The position numbers were made by a program, and so were the translations under genes. From assembly GCF_016918035.1 (NCBI RefSeq), contig NZ_JAERWK010000020.1:62001-126000 (forward strand): 64,000 nucleotides of DNA, read 5' to 3'. The notes under the pieces are model-generated. The model saw only the letters and a list, made by a program, of their open reading frames with translations, did no database searches and was not told the origin of the DNA. The DNA comes from Nakamurella leprariae. Its GTDB lineage: Bacteria > Actinomycetota > Actinomycetes > Mycobacteriales > Nakamurellaceae. Shown here piece by piece: positions 34,897 through 44,291 of this stretch. The first letter of the stretch is position 1; each line of letters starts with the position of its first letter.

Positions 34897-36351
34897 TCAA
34901 TCAGTCGCGACCTCGCTGCGGTCACCCGACCACAGCGTGTGGAACGAGCCGTCCCGGTCCACCCGGCGGTAGGTGTGCGCGCCGAAGAAGTCCCGCTGGC
35001 CCTGGATGAGGGCGGCGGGCAGCCGCTCGCTGCGCAGCCCGTCGTAGTAGGCCAGGGCGGTGGAGAACCCGGGGGCGGGGATGCCGTTGGTGGCGGCGAA
35101 GACGACCGTGCGCCGCCAGGCGTCCTGGGTGCCGGCGATGGCGTCGGTGAAGTACGGCGCCAGCAGCAGCGACGCGGGCTGCTGCGCGGCGGAGTCGTAC
35201 GCCTCGGTGATCCGGTTCAGGAACTTGGCGCGGATGATGCAGCCGCCGCGCCAGATCCGGGCCACCGCCCCCAGGTCGATGTCCCAGCCGAACTCCTCCG
35301 CGCCGGCGATGATCTCGTCCAGGCCCTGGGCGTAGGCGACGATCTTGGACGCGTAGAGCGCCAGCCGGACGTCCTCGACGAAGGCGTCCCGGTCGTCGAC
35401 CGAGCCGGCCGCCGCCGGACCGGGCAGGTCCTTGGACGCGGCGCGCTGCTCGGCCAGCGAGGACAGCCCGCGGGCGAACACCGCCTCGGCGATGCCGGAG
35501 ACCGGCACGCCCAGGTCGAGCGCGTTCTGCACGGTCCAGGTGCCGGTGCCCTTCATGCCGGCCGCGTCGACCACGACGTCGATGAACGGCTGGCCGGTCT
35601 CGGCATCGACCTGCTTGAGCACCTCGGCGGTGATCTCGATGAGGAACGAGTCCAGGTCGCCCCGGTTCCACTCGGCGAAGACGTCGGCCAGCTCGGCCGG
35701 GGTCAGCCCGGCGCCGCGACGCAGCAGGTCGTAGGCCTCGGCGATGAGCTGCATGTCGGCGTACTCGATGCCGTTGTGCACCATCTTCACGAAGTGGCCG
35801 GCACCGTCGGTGCCGATGTGGGTGCAGCAGGGCTCGCCGTCGACGTGGGCGGAGATCTTCTCCAGCATCGGGCCGAGGGAGTCGTAGGACTCCTTCGACC
35901 CGCCCGGCATGATCGACGGCCCGAGCAGCGCACCCTCCTCACCGCCGGAGATGCCGCAGCCGACGAAGTGGATGCCCTGCTCGCGCAGTGCGGCCTCGCG
36001 GCGACGGGTGTCCTGGAACTTGGCGTTGCCGCCGTCGATGAGGATGTCGCCGTCCTCGAGCAGCGGCGCCAGCTCGTCGATCACGGCGTCGGTCGGGCCA
36101 CCGGCCTTGACCATGATCACGATGCGACGGGGCTTGACCAGCGAGGCGACGAACTCCTCGGCGCTGGTCGAGGGGACGAAGTCGCCGTCGCCGCCGTGCT
36201 CGGCGATGAGGGCGTCGGTCCTGGCCTGGGTGCGGTTGTGCACCGCGGTGACGAAGCCCTTGGAGGCGAAGTTGCGCGCCAGGTTGGAGCCCATGACGGC
36301 CAACCCGGTCACGCCGATCTCGGCGCGCGCGGTGGTCTGGGTGTCGGTCAT
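34897..36351 (-). CDS. gnd: 6-phosphogluconate dehydrogenase, decarboxylating (NADP-dependent)
   Basis: A 484-residue enzyme of the oxidative pentose phosphate pathway, converting 6-phosphogluconate to ribulose 5-phosphate. It has the NADP motif GVTGLAVMGSNLARNFASKG (split over residues about 13-32), the substrate motif ISGGEEGALLGPSIMPGG (about 134-151), the catalytic Lys/His-Asn region FVKMVHNGIEYADM (about 187-200), and the C-terminal FFGAHTYRRVDRDGSFHT. Its size corresponds to the long (about 480-residue) dimeric class. It is monocistronic, with a hairpin after the stop. Confidence 0.97.
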   Translation of the reverse strand: MTDTQTTARAEIGVTGLAVMGSNLARNFASKGFVTAVHNRTQARTDALIAEHGGDGDFVPSTSAEEFVASLVKPRRIVIMVKAGGPTDAVIDELAPLLEDGDILIDGGNAKFQDTRRREAALREQGIHFVGCGISGGEEGALLGPSIMPGGSKESYDSLGPMLEKISAHVDGEPCCTHIGTDGAGHFVKMVHNGIEYADMQLIAEAYDLLRRGAGLTPAELADVFAEWNRGDLDSFLIEITAEVLKQVDAETGQPFIDVVVDAAGMKGTGTWTVQNALDLGVPVSGIAEAVFARGLSSLAEQRAASKDLPGPAAAGSVDDRDAFVEDVRLALYASKIVAYAQGLDEIIAGAEEFGWDIDLGAVARIWRGGCIIRAKFLNRITEAYDSAAQQPASLLLAPYFTDAIAGTQDAWRRTVVFAATNGIPAPGFSTALAYYDGLRSERLPAALIQGQRDFFGAHTYRRVDRDGSFHTLWSGDRSEVATD

Positions 36352-36515
36352 GCGGAGCCTCCGGGAAGCAGGACGACACCGGTGCCCGTGGTGCCGCCGA
36401 GGACGGGTGGTGCTGATGGTCAGGACGTTGGGGCCGGCCGGGTCGACGAGGTCCGGGACGCCGCCGACCAGCCTGACGCATGGCGGTCGGTGCCGCGCAC
36501 CTGGGTGGGCCCCGA

Positions 36516-36995
36516 TCAGGCCAGCGCGGCCCGCACCGCAGCGGCGACCCGGGCACCGTCGACCCGGCCGGCCGCGCGGGCCTGCACCGCCTTGATGAGC
36601 TGCCCCATCTGCTTCATGGTCACCGGCGTGCCGTCGGCCTCCAGCTCGCCCCGCGCGGACCGGACGAGCTCGACCAGTTCCTGCTCGGACAGCGGCTGCG
36701 GCAGGTAGCGGCCGAGCACCTCGGACTCGGCCCGCTCGCGGTCGGCCAGCTCGGTCCGGCCGGCGCCGTCGAACGCCTCGGCCGCCTCCCGCCGTTTGCG
36801 CACCTCGCGGCCGAGCACCGCGATCACCTCGTCGTCGGTGAGCTCCTTGGCCGTGTCCCCGGCCACCTCGGCGGTGGTGACCGCGGCCAGCGCCATCCGC
36901 AGCGTGGCGGTGGCCGTGGTGTCCCGGGCCTTCATCGACGCGGTCAGGTCGGCGCGCAGCCGGGCCTTGAGGCCGGCGTCAGCGGTGTCGGTCAT
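36516..36995 (-). CDS. GatB/YqeY domain protein
   Basis: A 159-residue helical protein with the YqeY pattern: KARLRADLTASMKARDTTATATLRMALAAV, EVIAVLGREVRKRREAAEAF, YLPQPLSEQELVELV and MGQLIKAVQARAAGRVDGARVAAAVRAAL. The C-terminal domain is related to the tRNA-binding tail of GatB; the function of free-standing YqeY is unsettled. It lies 47 bp downstream of rsmI and is probably cotranscribed with it. Confidence 0.9.
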   Translation of the reverse strand: MTDTADAGLKARLRADLTASMKARDTTATATLRMALAAVTTAEVAGDTAKELTDDEVIAVLGREVRKRREAAEAFDGAGRTELADRERAESEVLGRYLPQPLSEQELVELVRSARGELEADGTPVTMKQMGQLIKAVQARAAGRVDGARVAAAVRAALA

Positions 36996-37042
36996 GGGGT
37001 TGCTCCTGTCGGGACTGAGGTGGGACAGCGGGGGACGGCGGG

Positions 37043-37954
37043 TCAGCCCGGCGCGGTGGCGGCGGCGTAGACCTTCCGGCGGGGCAGGCCGTGCTGGGCG
37101 GCGATCCGGTCGACCGCGTCGCGGCGACTGGACCCGGCGTCGACCAGCGCGTCCACGGCCGCCCGGAGAGTGGCGTCGTCCACCTCACGGAGAACGGCGG
37201 GCGCGCCGGCGACCACCAGGGTGATCTCGCCGCGGGCGGTGGCGGCGCCGGCGGCCAGCTCACCGAGCGTGCCGCGGCGGACCTCCTCGTAGGTCTTGGT
37301 CAACTCCCGGCACAGGGCGGCGGGCCGGTCGGCCCCGAACGCCTCGACCATGGCCGCGAGCGACTCGGCCAGCCGGTGCACCGACTCGAAGAACACCATC
37401 GTCCGCGGCTCGTCGGCCAGGGCGGCCAGGGCGCGGCCCCGGTCGCCGGCCTTGCGCGGCAGGAACCCCTCGAAGCAGAACCGGTCGGACGGCAGCCCGG
37501 ACAGGGCCAGGGCGGTGATGACGGCGCTCGGCCCGGGCACGGTGGTGATCGGCAGGCCGGCCTCGGCCGCGGCGGCGACCAACCGGTACCCGGGGTCGGA
37601 GACCGACGGCATGCCGGCGTCGGTGACCACCGCGACGGTGTCGCCCTGCCGGATCCGGTCCAGCAGCCGGGGGATCCGCGCCTGTTCCACCGACTCGTAG
37701 TACGAGACCACCGCGCCGCGCACCGTCACGCCCAGGTCGTCGGCCAGCCGGTGCAGCCGACGGGTGTCCTCCGCGGCGACCACGTCGGCCTCGGCCAGCA
37801 GTTCGCACAGCGCGGACGAGGCGTCCGCGGGCCGGCCCAGCGGGGTGCCCGCCAGCACCAGCCGGCCGGTCCGATCCGGTCCGGCCGACGGTGACGACGG
37901 TCCCGCCGGGGACGCGGCCCGGGACTCGGCGCGGGCGGACGACACGGTGCTCAC
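37043..37954 (-). CDS. rsmI: 16S rRNA (cytidine1402-2'-O)-methyltransferase
   Basis: A 303-residue SAM-dependent methyltransferase of the tetrapyrrole-methylase fold, modifying C1402 in the ribosomal P site. Signature segments: LVLAGTPLGRPADASS, VVAAEDTRRLHRLADDLGV (about residues 62-80), VVTDAGMPSVSDPGYRLV (about 112-129) and PGPSAVITALALSGLPSDRF (about 142-161). A Ser/Ala-rich N-terminal extension of about 30 residues precedes the fold. GTG 37954 is chosen because AGGGTGG lies upstream; the GTG at 37963 is possible. It is divergent from pmt with only 24 bp between starts, the same pairing seen in mycobacteria. Confidence 0.94.
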   Translation of the reverse strand: MSTVSSARAESRAASPAGPSSPSAGPDRTGRLVLAGTPLGRPADASSALCELLAEADVVAAEDTRRLHRLADDLGVTVRGAVVSYYESVEQARIPRLLDRIRQGDTVAVVTDAGMPSVSDPGYRLVAAAAEAGLPITTVPGPSAVITALALSGLPSDRFCFEGFLPRKAGDRGRALAALADEPRTMVFFESVHRLAESLAAMVEAFGADRPAALCRELTKTYEEVRRGTLGELAAGAATARGEITLVVAGAPAVLREVDDATLRAAVDALVDAGSSRRDAVDRIAAQHGLPRRKVYAAATAPG

Positions 37955-37978
37955 GTCGGCCACCCTACGATCGGGCGC

Positions 37979-39859
37979 ATGCCGTCCACGCCCGTCGACT
38001 CCAGCGTCGACGGGCTCGACGCCCCGGCCGTGGGACGTCCGGCCGACGATCGCGGCCGGGCCGGCGACGACGCCCCCGGGAACGGCCCGCTGCGCTGGCG
38101 CGGGCCGACCCGACCCGATCCGGCCGCCGATCGCTCTGGCAGTGGCACTGGCACTGGCACCGACGCCATCCCGACGTTCGACGACCAGCCCGGCGGGGTC
38201 GTCCCGATCGGCGCGGTGCCACCCGTCGTGCCGCCGGTGACCTCCGGCCGACGGCTGGCTCCGGTGCTGGTCGACCCACCGACGGACGCCCTGCGCGGCT
38301 GGATCGTCACGCTGGTGCTCACGCTCGTCGCCGCCGTGGTGCGGTTCTGGCAGTTGGGCTACCGCACCGACGGCGGCACCCCGCTGTTCGACGAGAAGTA
38401 CTACGCGCTGCAGGCGGCCGAGATGCTCCGCAACGCGGGCGTCGAGGACGACCAGGCCTACGGGGTGGTCGTGCACCCGCCACTGGGCAAGCAGTTGCTG
38501 GCGATCGGCGAGTGGATCGCCGGGTACACCCCGACCGGGTGGCGGCTGGTCCCGGCCGTGGCCGGGGTGCTGTGCGTCTTCCTGATCGTGCGGGTGGTGC
38601 GCCGGATGACCCGGTCCACCCTGCTCGGCGGCATCGCCGGCGTGCTGCTCATCTGCGACGGCGTCAGTCACGTGCAGTCGCGTTCGGCTCTGCTGGACAT
38701 CCTGCAGACGGTGTTCGTGCTGGCCGCGTTCGCCTGCCTGATCGCTGACCGCGACCAGGTCCGGGCCCGGCTGATGGCGGACCCGCACGGCTTCCTCGGC
38801 CCCCCGGACGGCCGCCGGGCGGTCCTGGCGCAGCGTGTCGGTGCCGTGCTCGGCGCGCGGTGGTGGCGCTTCTCGGCCGGCGTGCTGCTCGGTCTGGCGC
38901 TGGCCGTGAAATGGTCCGGCGTCTACTGGATCGCCGGGTTCGGCGTCATGGTGGTGCTCTGGGACATCGGCGCGCGTCGCGACGCCGGCATCCGCCGCCC
39001 GCTCGGCGCGGTGGTGCGCCGCGACCTGCTGCCGTCGTTGTGGTCGCTGGCCGTCGTGCCCCTGCTGGTCTACGTGGGCACCTGGTGGGCCTGGCTGACC
39101 GCCGAGGTGGCGTGGCCGCGGCACGTCCTGGTCGCCAGCGAGCGGTTCCGATCGGACTGGAAGAACGGCCTGCTGTACGACCTCAGTTCGGTCTGGGACA
39201 ACGCGCTGTGGCAGTGGACGTGGAAGATGCTCGACTTCCACTCCCACCTGCTCACCCCGGAGGACCCGGCCAACCGGCACCCGTGGGAGTCCAAGCCGTG
39301 GGCCTGGCCGCTGAGCCTGCGCCCGGTGCTCTACTACTCCCCCGCGACCGGACAGGGCTGCGGCGACGGGCCGACCGACTGCGTCAAGCGCATCCTGCTG
39401 GTGGGAACCCCAGCCTTGTGGTGGGTCTCGCTGTTCGTGCTGGCCTGGGCGATGTGGCGGGTGGTCGCCCGGCTGGACTGGCGGTACGCCGCCGTCCTGG
39501 TCGGCTACGGCGCCGGGTACCTGCCGTGGTTCACCAACCTGGACCGGCAGATGTACTTCTTCTACGCCACCCCGCTGGCCCCGTTCCTGGTCATCGGCAT
39601 CACCCTCGTGCTGGGCGACATCCTGGGCCGCGCCAGACGTCCGGTCCCCATCGGGGCCGGCAGCGCCGGCGACCCGGCGCAGGACACCACCGGCCTGCGC
39701 CCGCAGGGCGCCGAGCGCCGCTGGCTGACCATCGCCCTGGTGGCCCTGTACGTCGGTCTGGTGGTGGCCAACTTCATCTGGCTGTGGCCGATCCTGAACG
39801 GCGAGCCGATCACCCAGGAGCGGTTGCGGCTGGAGACCTGGCTGCCGTCCTGGGGGTGA
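37979..39859 (+). CDS. pmt: Dolichyl-phosphate-mannose-type protein mannosyltransferase
   Basis: A 626-residue GT39 membrane glycosyltransferase for protein O-mannosylation of Sec-exported proteins. An 85-residue disordered N-terminus is followed by a first membrane helix WIVTLVLTLVAAVVRFWQLG and the catalytic loop FDEKYYALQAAEMLRN with the acidic DE pair (about residues 137-152). Further membrane helices and the lumenal-type loop DFHSHLLTPEDPANRHPWESKPWAWPLSLRPV (about 420-452) follow, then several C-terminal helices. Length and topology match actinobacterial Pmt. It is divergent from rsmI. A short promoter region of 24 bp must serve both genes. Confidence 0.94.
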   Translation: MPSTPVDSSVDGLDAPAVGRPADDRGRAGDDAPGNGPLRWRGPTRPDPAADRSGSGTGTGTDAIPTFDDQPGGVVPIGAVPPVVPPVTSGRRLAPVLVDPPTDALRGWIVTLVLTLVAAVVRFWQLGYRTDGGTPLFDEKYYALQAAEMLRNAGVEDDQAYGVVVHPPLGKQLLAIGEWIAGYTPTGWRLVPAVAGVLCVFLIVRVVRRMTRSTLLGGIAGVLLICDGVSHVQSRSALLDILQTVFVLAAFACLIADRDQVRARLMADPHGFLGPPDGRRAVLAQRVGAVLGARWWRFSAGVLLGLALAVKWSGVYWIAGFGVMVVLWDIGARRDAGIRRPLGAVVRRDLLPSLWSLAVVPLLVYVGTWWAWLTAEVAWPRHVLVASERFRSDWKNGLLYDLSSVWDNALWQWTWKMLDFHSHLLTPEDPANRHPWESKPWAWPLSLRPVLYYSPATGQGCGDGPTDCVKRILLVGTPALWWVSLFVLAWAMWRVVARLDWRYAAVLVGYGAGYLPWFTNLDRQMYFFYATPLAPFLVIGITLVLGDILGRARRPVPIGAGSAGDPAQDTTGLRPQGAERRWLTIALVALYVGLVVANFIWLWPILNGEPITQERLRLETWLPSWG

Positions 39860-40031
39860 CCGGCCGCCCGACGGTCAGCCGAGGGGCGTCCGGGGCCCGG
39901 GTATAGGGTCGATCACGGGTCCGATCAGCCGTGTCGCGCCGCTGGAGGAACGGCAGCGCCGAGGTTGCTGAGAGCGACTGATGACGGCGATCGATGACCA
40001 CGTCCGCACGTGTTCGTGAGAAGGAGACGGC

Positions 40032-40655
40032 ATGGCCCAGTACACACTTCCCGATCTGCCCTACGACTACGGCGCACTCGAGCCGTTCATCTCGGGCCAG
40101 ATCATGGAGCTGCACCACAGCAAGCACCACGCCACCTACGTCAAGGGCGCCAACGACACCCTCGACCAGCTGGCCGAGGCCCGCGAGAAGAACTCCTTCG
40201 GCTCGGTGATGGGCCTGGAGAAGACGCTGGCGTTCAACCTGGGCGGCCACGTCAACCATTCGATCTTCTGGCCGAACCTGTCCCCGGACGGCGGCGACAA
40301 GCCGACCGGCGAGCTGGCCGCCGCGATCGACGACGCCTTCGGCTCGTTCGACGCCTTCAAGGCCCAGTTCACCGCGGTGGCGGGCAGCATCCAGGGCTCC
40401 GGCTGGTCGATCCTGGCCTGGGACACCCTGGGCCAGCGGCTCAACCTGTTCCAGCTGTACGACCAGCAGGGCAACCTGCCGGCCGCGCAGATCCCGATCG
40501 TGGTGCTGGACATGTGGGAGCACGCCTTCTACCTGCAGTACAAGAACGTCAAGCCCGACTACGTCGCCGCCTGGTGGAACGTCGTCAACTGGGCCGACGC
40601 GCAGGCCCGCTTCACCGCGGCCAGCACCAGCACCAGCGGTCTGGTCATCCTCTGA
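40032..40655 (+). CDS. sodA: Superoxide dismutase (Fe/Mn type)
   Basis: A 207-residue Fe/Mn superoxide dismutase. Metal ligands are visible: His in [13 protein letters not shown] (about residues 27-39), His in [14 protein letters not shown] (about 70-83), Asp and His in [16 protein letters not shown] (about 156-171). No signal peptide is present. AGAAGGAGA precedes the ATG. The 172 bp upstream, 39860-40031, hold the promoter (a TATAGG hexamer at 39902-39907 is a weak -10 candidate) and a leader without a structure I can assign. A clear hairpin follows the stop. Confidence 0.96.
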   Translation: MAQYTLPDLPYDYGALEPFISGQIMELHHSKHHATYVKGANDTLDQLAEAREKNSFGSVMGLEKTLAFNLGGHVNHSIFWPNLSPDGGDKPTGELAAAIDDAFGSFDAFKAQFTAVAGSIQGSGWSILAWDTLGQRLNLFQLYDQQGNLPAAQIPIVVLDMWEHAFYLQYKNVKPDYVAAWWNVVNWADAQARFTAASTSTSGLVIL

Positions 40656-40673
40656 CCGACCGGCTCGACCGTT

Positions 40674-40709
40674 GATGGCGGCGGCTCCCTGCGGGGAGTC
40701 GCCGCCATC
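40674..40709 (+). terminator. Terminator of sodA
   Basis: GATGGCGGCGGCTCCC pairs with GGGAGTCGCCGCCATC (one G-U pair) as a 16-bp stem with a 4-nt loop, 19 bp after the sodA stop. Confidence 0.75.
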
Positions 40710-40797
40710 GGCGTCTGCGGGGTCCGGCGACATCGCGCCATCTGTTTCGGACGGCAACCGTCCGAAGAGTCCGTCGACGTGTCATGCTGCCGGGGTG

Positions 40798-41895
40798 GTG
40801 AACGCGACGACGCCCGAACCCGACCCGACCCGACCGGAGTTCCGGATCACCGGGCAGGCCCAGTACGACGCCTGGCAACGGCGCGAGCAGCCCGGCATCG
40901 AGCAGCTCCGGGACACCGTGTGGTCGGTCCCCGTGCCCTGGGCCGGCAGCCCCATCCGGTACACGTTCTGCTACGTGGTGACCGCCGCGGACGGCGCCCT
41001 GGTGGTGGATCCCGGCTGGGACAGCGACGAGGGCTGGGCGCTGCTGGTCGAGACGCTCGCCCGGGCCGGCCGGACGCCCGAGCAGGTCTCCGGCATCGTG
41101 ATCACCCACTTCCATCCCGACCACCTGGCCATGGTCGAACGCCTGCGGGACGTCAGCGACGCCTGGGTGGGGCTGCACCCGGCGGACCAGCGCGTCCTGG
41201 GCCCATGGCACCGGCGCACCCAGGGCCTCGATCCGGAGGACGCCCGCGCCGCCGCCGAGCGGGAGGAACAGTGGCTCGTGCGCAGCGGCGTGCCGGCCGA
41301 CGCCCGGCGGGCCATGGAGATGCGGCAGGGTCCGGCCGGGTTCCGGCTGCCCGGCCCGCCGTTCCGCGACCTGGTCGACGGGGACGAGCTGGACACCGCG
41401 GCCGGCCCCATGCAGGTGCTGCACACCCCCGGGCACACCGCCGGCTCCATCACCCTGCTGCTGCCCGAGGTGTCGTTGATCCTGACCGGCGACCACATCC
41501 TGCCGCGCATCACCGCCAGCATCGACTTCGGCGCCGAGCACGCCGGTGACCCGCTGGCCGACCACTACGCCTCGCTGCGCCGGTGCGCCGAGCTGGCCAC
41601 CGGACCGCTGGCCGACGTCGAGGTCGGACCGGCCCACGAGTACCGGTTCTCCGGCCTGGCCGCGCGCTGCCAGGCGCTCATCGACGCCCACGACGAGCGT
41701 TCGGCGGAGATCCTGGACGCGATCAGCCGGGTCGGGTCGCGGCTGTGGGACGTCGCGGCGGAGATCTCCTGGTCCCGCGGCTGGGACGGCCTCAACCCGA
41801 TGAATCGGCGGATGGCGTTGCGCGAGACGGAATGTCATTTGGTGCACCTCGCCGCCGAGGGCCGCATCGACGAGCTCGAGGAGCGTTCGGCATGA
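40798..41895 (+). CDS. MBL-fold metallo-hydrolase
   Basis: A 365-residue metallo-beta-lactamase-fold enzyme. Zinc ligands: HFHPDH (about residues 103-108, HxHxDH), HTPGHT (about 205-210), LTGDHIL (about 226-232) and a terminal GPAHEY (about 277-282). An additional C-terminal helical domain (AARCQALIDAHDERSAEILDAI and onward) is typical of a subfamily with a beta-lactamase2_C-like winged domain. The GTG at 40798 (MVNATTPEP...) is used because upstream sequence is non-conserved and includes the sodA terminator. The following F420-type gene overlaps by 4 bp. Substrate unknown; a thioester or other ester hydrolase is plausible. Confidence 0.88.
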   Translation: MNATTPEPDPTRPEFRITGQAQYDAWQRREQPGIEQLRDTVWSVPVPWAGSPIRYTFCYVVTAADGALVVDPGWDSDEGWALLVETLARAGRTPEQVSGIVITHFHPDHLAMVERLRDVSDAWVGLHPADQRVLGPWHRRTQGLDPEDARAAAEREEQWLVRSGVPADARRAMEMRQGPAGFRLPGPPFRDLVDGDELDTAAGPMQVLHTPGHTAGSITLLLPEVSLILTGDHILPRITASIDFGAEHAGDPLADHYASLRRCAELATGPLADVEVGPAHEYRFSGLAARCQALIDAHDERSAEILDAISRVGSRLWDVAAEISWSRGWDGLNPMNRRMALRETECHLVHLAAEGRIDELEERSA

Positions 41896-42986
41896 CCACC
41901 ACCCCGGCACCGTCCGACGCCGCGCCGACCGGGACCACGGCGGCCGGCTCCGGGATCGCCTTCGACAGCGGCATCGCCGAGACCGATCCGGACATCGCCG
42001 GCACCGCGACCCGTCTCGAGCAGCAGGGCTACGGCGGGCTGCACATCGCCGAGCTCACCCGCGATCCGTTCATCAACGCGGCACTCGCCCTGACCGCCGC
42101 CCACCAGGCCACGGTGGCCACCCAGGTGGCGGTGGCGTTCGCCCGGAACCCGATGACGGTGGCGCTGTCCACCCGGCACCTGCAGGACCTCTCCGGCGGC
42201 CGGTTCGTGCTGGGCCTGGGCACCCAGGTCGCCGCGCACGTGACCAAGCGCTTCTCCATGCCGTGGTCCAAGCCGGCCGCCCGGATGGAGGAGTTCATCC
42301 GCGCCCTGCGGGCCATCTGGCAGACCTGGGACACCGGCGACCGGCTGGCGTTCCGGGGCGAGTTCTACACGCACACCCTCATGACACCGGCCTTCTCGCC
42401 ACCGCCGGCCGCGGCCGGCAACTCCCCCATCCACCTGGCCGCGGTGGGTCCGCTCATGTGCCGCACCGCGGGCCGGGTGGCCGACGGGGTCGTCGTGCAC
42501 GCGTTCTGCACGCCGAAGTACCTGGCCGAGGTGATCACCCCGGCCGTGCAGGGCGGCCGCGCGGAGGCGGAGGCCGACGGCATCGCGGACAGCCGGCCGC
42601 CGTTCCAGATGGTGGCCCCCGTCTTCGTCGTCACCGGGGCGACCGCCGAGCAGCGGGAGTCCGCGCGCAGCAAGGTGTCCCAGCAGATCGCGTTCTACGG
42701 CAGCACCCCCGCCTACCGGGACGTGCTGGCCGGGCACGGCTGGGGCGAGTTGGCCGATCAGCTGCACGCCCTGTCGGTGAGCCGGGATCCGGGCAAGTGG
42801 ACGGCGATGGGCGAGCTCATCACCGACGACGTGCTGGCCGAGTTCGCCGTCGTCACCGACGATCCGGCCGACGTGCCGGCCCAGGTGGTCCGGCGGTACC
42901 GCGGTCTCGTCGACCGGGTGGTGGTCGGCCGGCCCGAGGGCGTCAGCGTCGAGGACTGGTCCGCGGCGATCCGGGCGGTCGGCTGA
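41892..42986 (+). CDS. LLM-class F420-type oxidoreductase (TIGR03617-like)
   Basis: A 364-residue luciferase-like monooxygenase-fold protein: AELTRDPFINAALALTAAHQATVATQVAVAFARNPMTVA, then LQDLSGGRFVLGLGTQV (about residues 98-114) and IHLAAVGPLMCRTAGRVADGVVVHAF. The F420-using actinobacterial subgroup is suggested by this N-terminal pattern, but flavin use cannot be excluded. It overlaps the MBL gene (ATGA), so the two are coupled; with that hydrolase it may form a lipid- or ester-degrading pair. The 3' end overlaps the convergent DUF72 gene by 44 bp. Confidence 0.85.
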   Translation: MTTTPAPSDAAPTGTTAAGSGIAFDSGIAETDPDIAGTATRLEQQGYGGLHIAELTRDPFINAALALTAAHQATVATQVAVAFARNPMTVALSTRHLQDLSGGRFVLGLGTQVAAHVTKRFSMPWSKPAARMEEFIRALRAIWQTWDTGDRLAFRGEFYTHTLMTPAFSPPPAAAGNSPIHLAAVGPLMCRTAGRVADGVVVHAFCTPKYLAEVITPAVQGGRAEAEADGIADSRPPFQMVAPVFVVTGATAEQRESARSKVSQQIAFYGSTPAYRDVLAGHGWGELADQLHALSVSRDPGKWTAMGELITDDVLAEFAVVTDDPADVPAQVVRRYRGLVDRVVVGRPEGVSVEDWSAAIRAVG

Positions 42987-43896
42987 ACTCGGGCACCGGG
43001 CGGGCCACCCCGACCCGCTCGGCCAGCCGGCGCGCGTCCCGCGGCGCGTTGGCCGAGCCGTCGTTGTCGAAGAAGACGTACACCGCTCGCACCCCGGGGA
43101 TGCGCCGCCAGTCGTGCACCCGGTGCGCCCACCAATCCAGGCCTTCGTCGGAGTAGCGGCTGGCGTACAGCTCCTGGTCGCCGTGCAGCCGCACGTAGAC
43201 GACATCGGCGGTCACCTCGTCGACCCAGACGAACCGTCGGGCGGTGTCGGCCACCACCAGCGCGATGTTCCGATCGCGGCACTGGGCCGCGAACTCCGGC
43301 GCGGCGAAACTGTCGTGCCGCACCTCGATCACGTGCCGCAGCGGCCGCACCGGGAGTTCGGTGCCCGGGTCCAGCAGGTCCCACCAGTGTCCGACCCGAT
43401 CGATGGTGGCTCCGTCGGCGCGGGCGGCCAGCTCGGTGGCCGCGGCGGTGTCGTCGGGCAGCAGGTCGAAGAACGCGGCGATGCGGTCCGGGTCGTACCG
43501 CATCCGCGGCGGCAGTTGCCAGAGGAACGGGCCGAGCCGGTCGCCCAGCAACAGCATCCCGGAGGCGAAGAAGTTGGCCAGCGGCTGGGCCACGTCCCGC
43601 AGCTGCTTGAGATGGGTGATGAACCGACCACCCTTGACGGCGAAGCGGGTGCCGGCCGCGGGATCGGCGGGATCCCGGTCGTCCCACCGCACCTGCGACC
43701 AGCTCGACCAGCTGCTCGGCCGCTGCAGCGAATAGAACGACCCGTTCACCTCCAGCGCGTCGAAACTGGCGGCGGCGTACGCCAGTTCACTCCGCTGCGG
43801 CAGACCGGGCGGGTAGAACGCGCCGCGCCACCAGTGCGGGTAGCGCCAGCCGGACAACCCGATGTGCACCGGTGCCGGTCCTGCCGGATCGCTCAC
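42943..43896 (-). CDS. DUF72 domain-containing protein
   Basis: A 317-residue TIM-barrel protein of the DUF72/YecE family: HIGLSGWRYPHWWRGAFYPPGLPQRSELAYAA near the N-terminus, VNGSFYSLQRPSSWSSW (about residues 50-66), FAVKGGRFITHLKQL, FLWQLPPRMRYD, IEVRHDSFA (about 179-187) and VYVRLHG. The function is unknown. The ATG at 43896 overlaps the preceding thiamine-binding gene's stop by 4 bp. The C-terminus lies inside the convergent oxidoreductase gene. Confidence 0.9.
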   Translation of the reverse strand: MSDPAGPAPVHIGLSGWRYPHWWRGAFYPPGLPQRSELAYAAASFDALEVNGSFYSLQRPSSWSSWSQVRWDDRDPADPAAGTRFAVKGGRFITHLKQLRDVAQPLANFFASGMLLLGDRLGPFLWQLPPRMRYDPDRIAAFFDLLPDDTAAATELAARADGATIDRVGHWWDLLDPGTELPVRPLRHVIEVRHDSFAAPEFAAQCRDRNIALVVADTARRFVWVDEVTADVVYVRLHGDQELYASRYSDEGLDWWAHRVHDWRRIPGVRAVYVFFDNDGSANAPRDARRLAERVGVARPVPEFSRPPGSPRTSPRR

Positions 43897-44228
43897 TCCG
43901 TCGCCGGGTCCGCATCCTGCAGCCGCGCCTCGACGCGCTCGACCTTGCCGGCCAGTTCACCGGTGTCGTGGCCGGGCCGCAGGTCCGCCTTGAGCACCAG
44001 CGAGACCCGGCTGCCGTACCGGGCCACCGCCTCGGTGGCCCGGCGCACCACGTCGAAGCACTCGTCCCAGCTGCCCTCGATGGTGGTGAACATGGCGTCG
44101 GTCGAGTTGGGCAGGCCCGACTCCCGCACGATCCGCACCGCATCGGCCACCGCGCGGGACACCGAGTCGGCCGCCGCGCCCGGCGCAGGGACGCCACCGG
44201 ACGGGGACACTGAGAACGCGACGAGCAT
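43893..44228 (-). CDS. MTH1187-family thiamine-binding protein
   Basis: A 111-residue ferredoxin-like protein: MLVAFSVSPSGG...SVSRAVADAVRIVRESGLPNSTDAMFTTIEGSWDECFDVVRRATEA with the PNSTDAM...TTIEGSWDE region typical of MTH1187/YkoF thiamine-binding domains. It probably binds thiamine or a related ligand in the cytosol. It is translationally coupled to the DUF72 gene. Confidence 0.8.
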   Translation of the reverse strand: MLVAFSVSPSGGVPAPGAAADSVSRAVADAVRIVRESGLPNSTDAMFTTIEGSWDECFDVVRRATEAVARYGSRVSLVLKADLRPGHDTGELAGKVERVEARLQDADPATE

Positions 44229-44291
44229 GGACGCTCCTTGCTGCAGTCGGGCTCCGCAGGGCGGAGACGGGATCAGGGGCGGCAGCCCGGC

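Noticed and set aside
39905-40031. TPP-riboswitch-like GCTGAGAG...CTGATGA in the sodA leader
   Set aside because: The other conserved TPP elements and a thiamine gene are absent, and the downstream gene is superoxide dismutase.
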